The translations under genes and the position numbers were made by a program. Under the pieces are notes generated by a model. The model was not told the origin of the DNA. It saw only the letters and a program-made list of their open reading frames with translations, and did not search any database. This document shows positions 5,596 through 7,238 of a stretch of 7,238 bases of DNA, one piece after another. Where the stretch lies: assembly GCA_900553135.1 (NCBI GenBank), contig USCO01000111.1:1-7238 (forward strand), written 5' to 3'. This stretch comes from an uncultured Eubacteriales bacterium. GTDB taxonomy: Bacteria; Bacillota; Clostridia; Oscillospirales; Oscillospiraceae. Position 1 is the first letter of the stretch. Every line of letters starts with the position of its first letter.

Positions 5596-7233
5596 TTACT
5601 TCTTCTGGACGTACTTCAGGCAGTCCAGAGTCACGGCCACCAGAATGATGATGCCGGAGAAGACGAACTGCAGGTTGGTGTCGATGCCCAGGATGGTCAG
5701 GGAGTAAGTCAGAGCGGTGAAGATGAACACGCCCACGACCACGCCGGAAATCTTACCAATACCACCGGTGAAGGAGATACCGCCCACCACGCAGGCCGCG
5801 ATGGCGTCCATCTCCCAGCCCTGTCCGTAAGCGGCGGAACCGGAACCGACCATGCGGATACACTCCAGCCAGGAGCCGAAGCCGTACAGCACACCGGCCA
5901 TCACGAAGGCGCCCACGGTGACCAGGAACACGGAGATACCGGACACGGAAGCGGCCTCAGGGTTGCCGCCCACAGCGTACAGGTTCTTACCGAAGGTGGT
6001 CTTGTTCCAGATGAACCACACGATGACCACCGCAGCCACAGCCCACAGGATAATGGTGGGGAACTTGCCGATGCGGGGGATGATCATGTTGGGGATGCTG
6101 GGATCAATGGCGCCGAAGGAGACGCCCTTGGTGGAGTAGGTGACCAAGCCGAAGATGACCAGCATGTTAGCCATGGTGGAGATGAAGGGGTGCATCTTGA
6201 ACTTGGCGGTGAAGAAGCCTGCGATGGTGGTAAACACGGTGCACAGCACGATGCAGACCACCAGGGCCAGCAGCACGCGGGCGATAACAGGCATGCCGGT
6301 GAAGTCAAAGATATGACCAAACACAGAGCCGGTGTTGATGCCCTGGTGCATGATGATGGTGGCGGCCGTCATGCCCATACCAACCATACGGCCGATGGAC
6401 AGGTCGGTGCCGGCCAGCAGGATCAGGCCAGCCACGCCCAGAGCCAGGAACATTCTGGGAGAAGCCTGCTGCAGGATGTTCAGAACGTTGTTCAGAGTCA
6501 GCAGCTGGGTGTTCTTGACGATGGGGGTGATGATACAAAGGGCGATGAAGATGACGATGATGGCCAAATACAGACCGTTCTTCAGGAAGAAGTCACGGCG
6601 GTTGAAGGTGTACTTGTAGTTCTCCCACTTCTGAGCCATGGTCTCGCCGAAGGTGAACTTGGACATGCGCAGCATGTCGATGAGGTGATACTTGTACTCA
6701 AAGGCCGCATGCTGACGGTCCTTGATCTGCTGCAGGTCCTGAGCCAGCTGCATCTTGGCGTCGAAGAGACGGTTCTTGTGAACGTACTTCTCGTCCTTGA
6801 TCTCGTGCTGGTCGGTGAGCTTGGCCAGAGTGGCCTGGTGCTCCTTGTTCAGGTCGGCCACGGCCTGCTGATACTTGGCCTGAGCGGCCACCTTCTCGTC
6901 CCGGCAGCTGGCGATGACCGCCTGATAGTAGTCGGAATCGTAGTGGGCCTTCAGGTAGCTCTCCGCGTCGGCAATGAGCTTGGAGACCTCAGCCTTGTTA
7001 TGGTTCTCCACGGCCTTGGCCTTCTCCAGCTCGGTCTTGAGCTGAGCGGCCCGGGTCTCCTTCTCCTGCTGGGTGTAGATGCGGTCCCGCTTCAGGTTGT
7101 CCAGGCTGTTCTGCAGGCTCTCGAACCGTTTCTTCACGAGTTTCGTGTTGATGATGCGATCGTAGAACTTCTGGCGGGCTCGCTCGTCGTCGATGAATGC
7201 CTTCATGCAGACGACCGCCTGGGGAAACGTCAT
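5596..7233 (-). CDS. mglC: Galactose/methyl-galactoside ABC transporter permease MglC with long N-terminal coiled-coil extension
   Basis: This encodes 545 residues, whereas the E. coli protein is about 336 as I recall. The C-terminal part (about 216-545) is a typical MglC/RbsC-type sugar permease with about nine to ten hydrophobic stretches. Motifs: 'LALGVAGLILLAGTDLSIGR' (264 onward), 'NKTTFGKNLYAVGGNPEAA' (410 onward, the ATPase-contact loop), 'DAIAACVVGGISFTGGIG' (476 onward) and a C-terminal 'LDCLKYVQKK' very like E. coli MglC. It would import galactose or related glycosides with an MglA ATPase and an MglB binding protein. The first 215 residues are extra: Lys/Glu/Gln/Ala-rich, with no membrane segment and heptad-like spacing from about 30 to 175, so probably a long cytoplasmic coiled coil. 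ATG at 7233 is the first possible start visible; no stop precedes it in frame, so a start upstream of the window is not excluded. A second ATG at 7206 would shorten it by nine residues. Confidence 0.9.
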   Translation of the reverse strand: MTFPQAVVCMKAFIDDERARQKFYDRIINTKLVKKRFESLQNSLDNLKRDRIYTQQEKETRAAQLKTELEKAKAVENHNKAEVSKLIADAESYLKAHYDSDYYQAVIASCRDEKVAAQAKYQQAVADLNKEHQATLAKLTDQHEIKDEKYVHKNRLFDAKMQLAQDLQQIKDRQHAAFEYKYHLIDMLRMSKFTFGETMAQKWENYKYTFNRRDFFLKNGLYLAIIVIFIALCIITPIVKNTQLLTLNNVLNILQQASPRMFLALGVAGLILLAGTDLSIGRMVGMGMTAATIIMHQGINTGSVFGHIFDFTGMPVIARVLLALVVCIVLCTVFTTIAGFFTAKFKMHPFISTMANMLVIFGLVTYSTKGVSFGAIDPSIPNMIIPRIGKFPTIILWAVAAVVIVWFIWNKTTFGKNLYAVGGNPEAASVSGISVFLVTVGAFVMAGVLYGFGSWLECIRMVGSGSAAYGQGWEMDAIAACVVGGISFTGGIGKISGVVVGVFIFTALTYSLTILGIDTNLQFVFSGIIILVAVTLDCLKYVQKK

Positions 7234-7238
7234 GCTGA
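7230..7238 (-). CDS. Possible 3' end of the upstream sugar-transporter ATPase gene (mglA-like), overlapping mglC
   Basis: Reading the minus strand from the window edge, TCA-GCA-TGA forms a frame that stops inside the ATGA at the mglC start. A 4-nt ATGA overlap is typical of tightly coupled operon genes, and mglA normally precedes mglC. Only two codons are visible, so this is inference from spacing and context. Confidence 0.3.
   Translation of the reverse strand, partial: SA

Overview
The window looks like chromosomal DNA from a high-GC Clostridia species, most likely of the Oscillospiraceae type (Flavonifractor/Pseudoflavonifractor-like). That placement is inferred from GC-rich codon use with strong AGGAGG-type ribosome binding sites, the mix of families (a DUF4340 protein, an EFR1-type flavodoxin/ferredoxin, an MglC galactoside permease, kinase-like and XRE genes) and compact palindromic terminators. 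No rRNA, tRNA, CRISPR array, insertion sequence or phage gene was seen.

Layout. (1) Positions 2-862, + strand: the C-terminal part of a DUF4340 protein, probably the last gene of an ABC-transporter/GldG-like operon that starts outside the window. It ends at a perfect palindromic terminator (869-902) that also serves the converging operon. (2) Positions 904-4123, - strand: a tightly coupled three-gene operon. It encodes a small protein-kinase-like protein with altered catalytic residues and an apparent ATT start, then two tandem 418-residue paralogues. Each paralogue has an N-terminal CPHC...CPHC zinc ribbon, one transmembrane helix and a large exported domain ending in a probable right-handed parallel beta-helix. 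(3) Positions 4237-4662, + strand: a 141-residue XRE-type regulator, divergent from the kinase operon and sharing a 113-bp AT-rich control region with it. (4) Positions 4704-5459, - strand: an EFR1-family flavodoxin-ferredoxin fusion with its own extended -10 promoter. (5) Positions 5596-7233, - strand: an MglC galactose/methyl-galactoside permease with an unusual cytoplasmic extension of about 215 residues, predicted to be coiled coil. The last nine bases probably hold the end of the upstream transporter ATPase gene, overlapping mglC by ATGA.

How the genes may work together. The XRE regulator, kinase-like protein and two membrane-anchored zinc-ribbon/beta-helix proteins look like one unit: a DNA-binding protein, a cytoplasmic signalling or pseudokinase protein, and two surface proteins whose cytoplasmic zinc ribbons could contact the kinase. 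I know of no described system with this make-up. It is the best candidate here for an undescribed system, but its function is inference. The EFR1 and mgl genes are separate transcription units, each closed by its own terminator.
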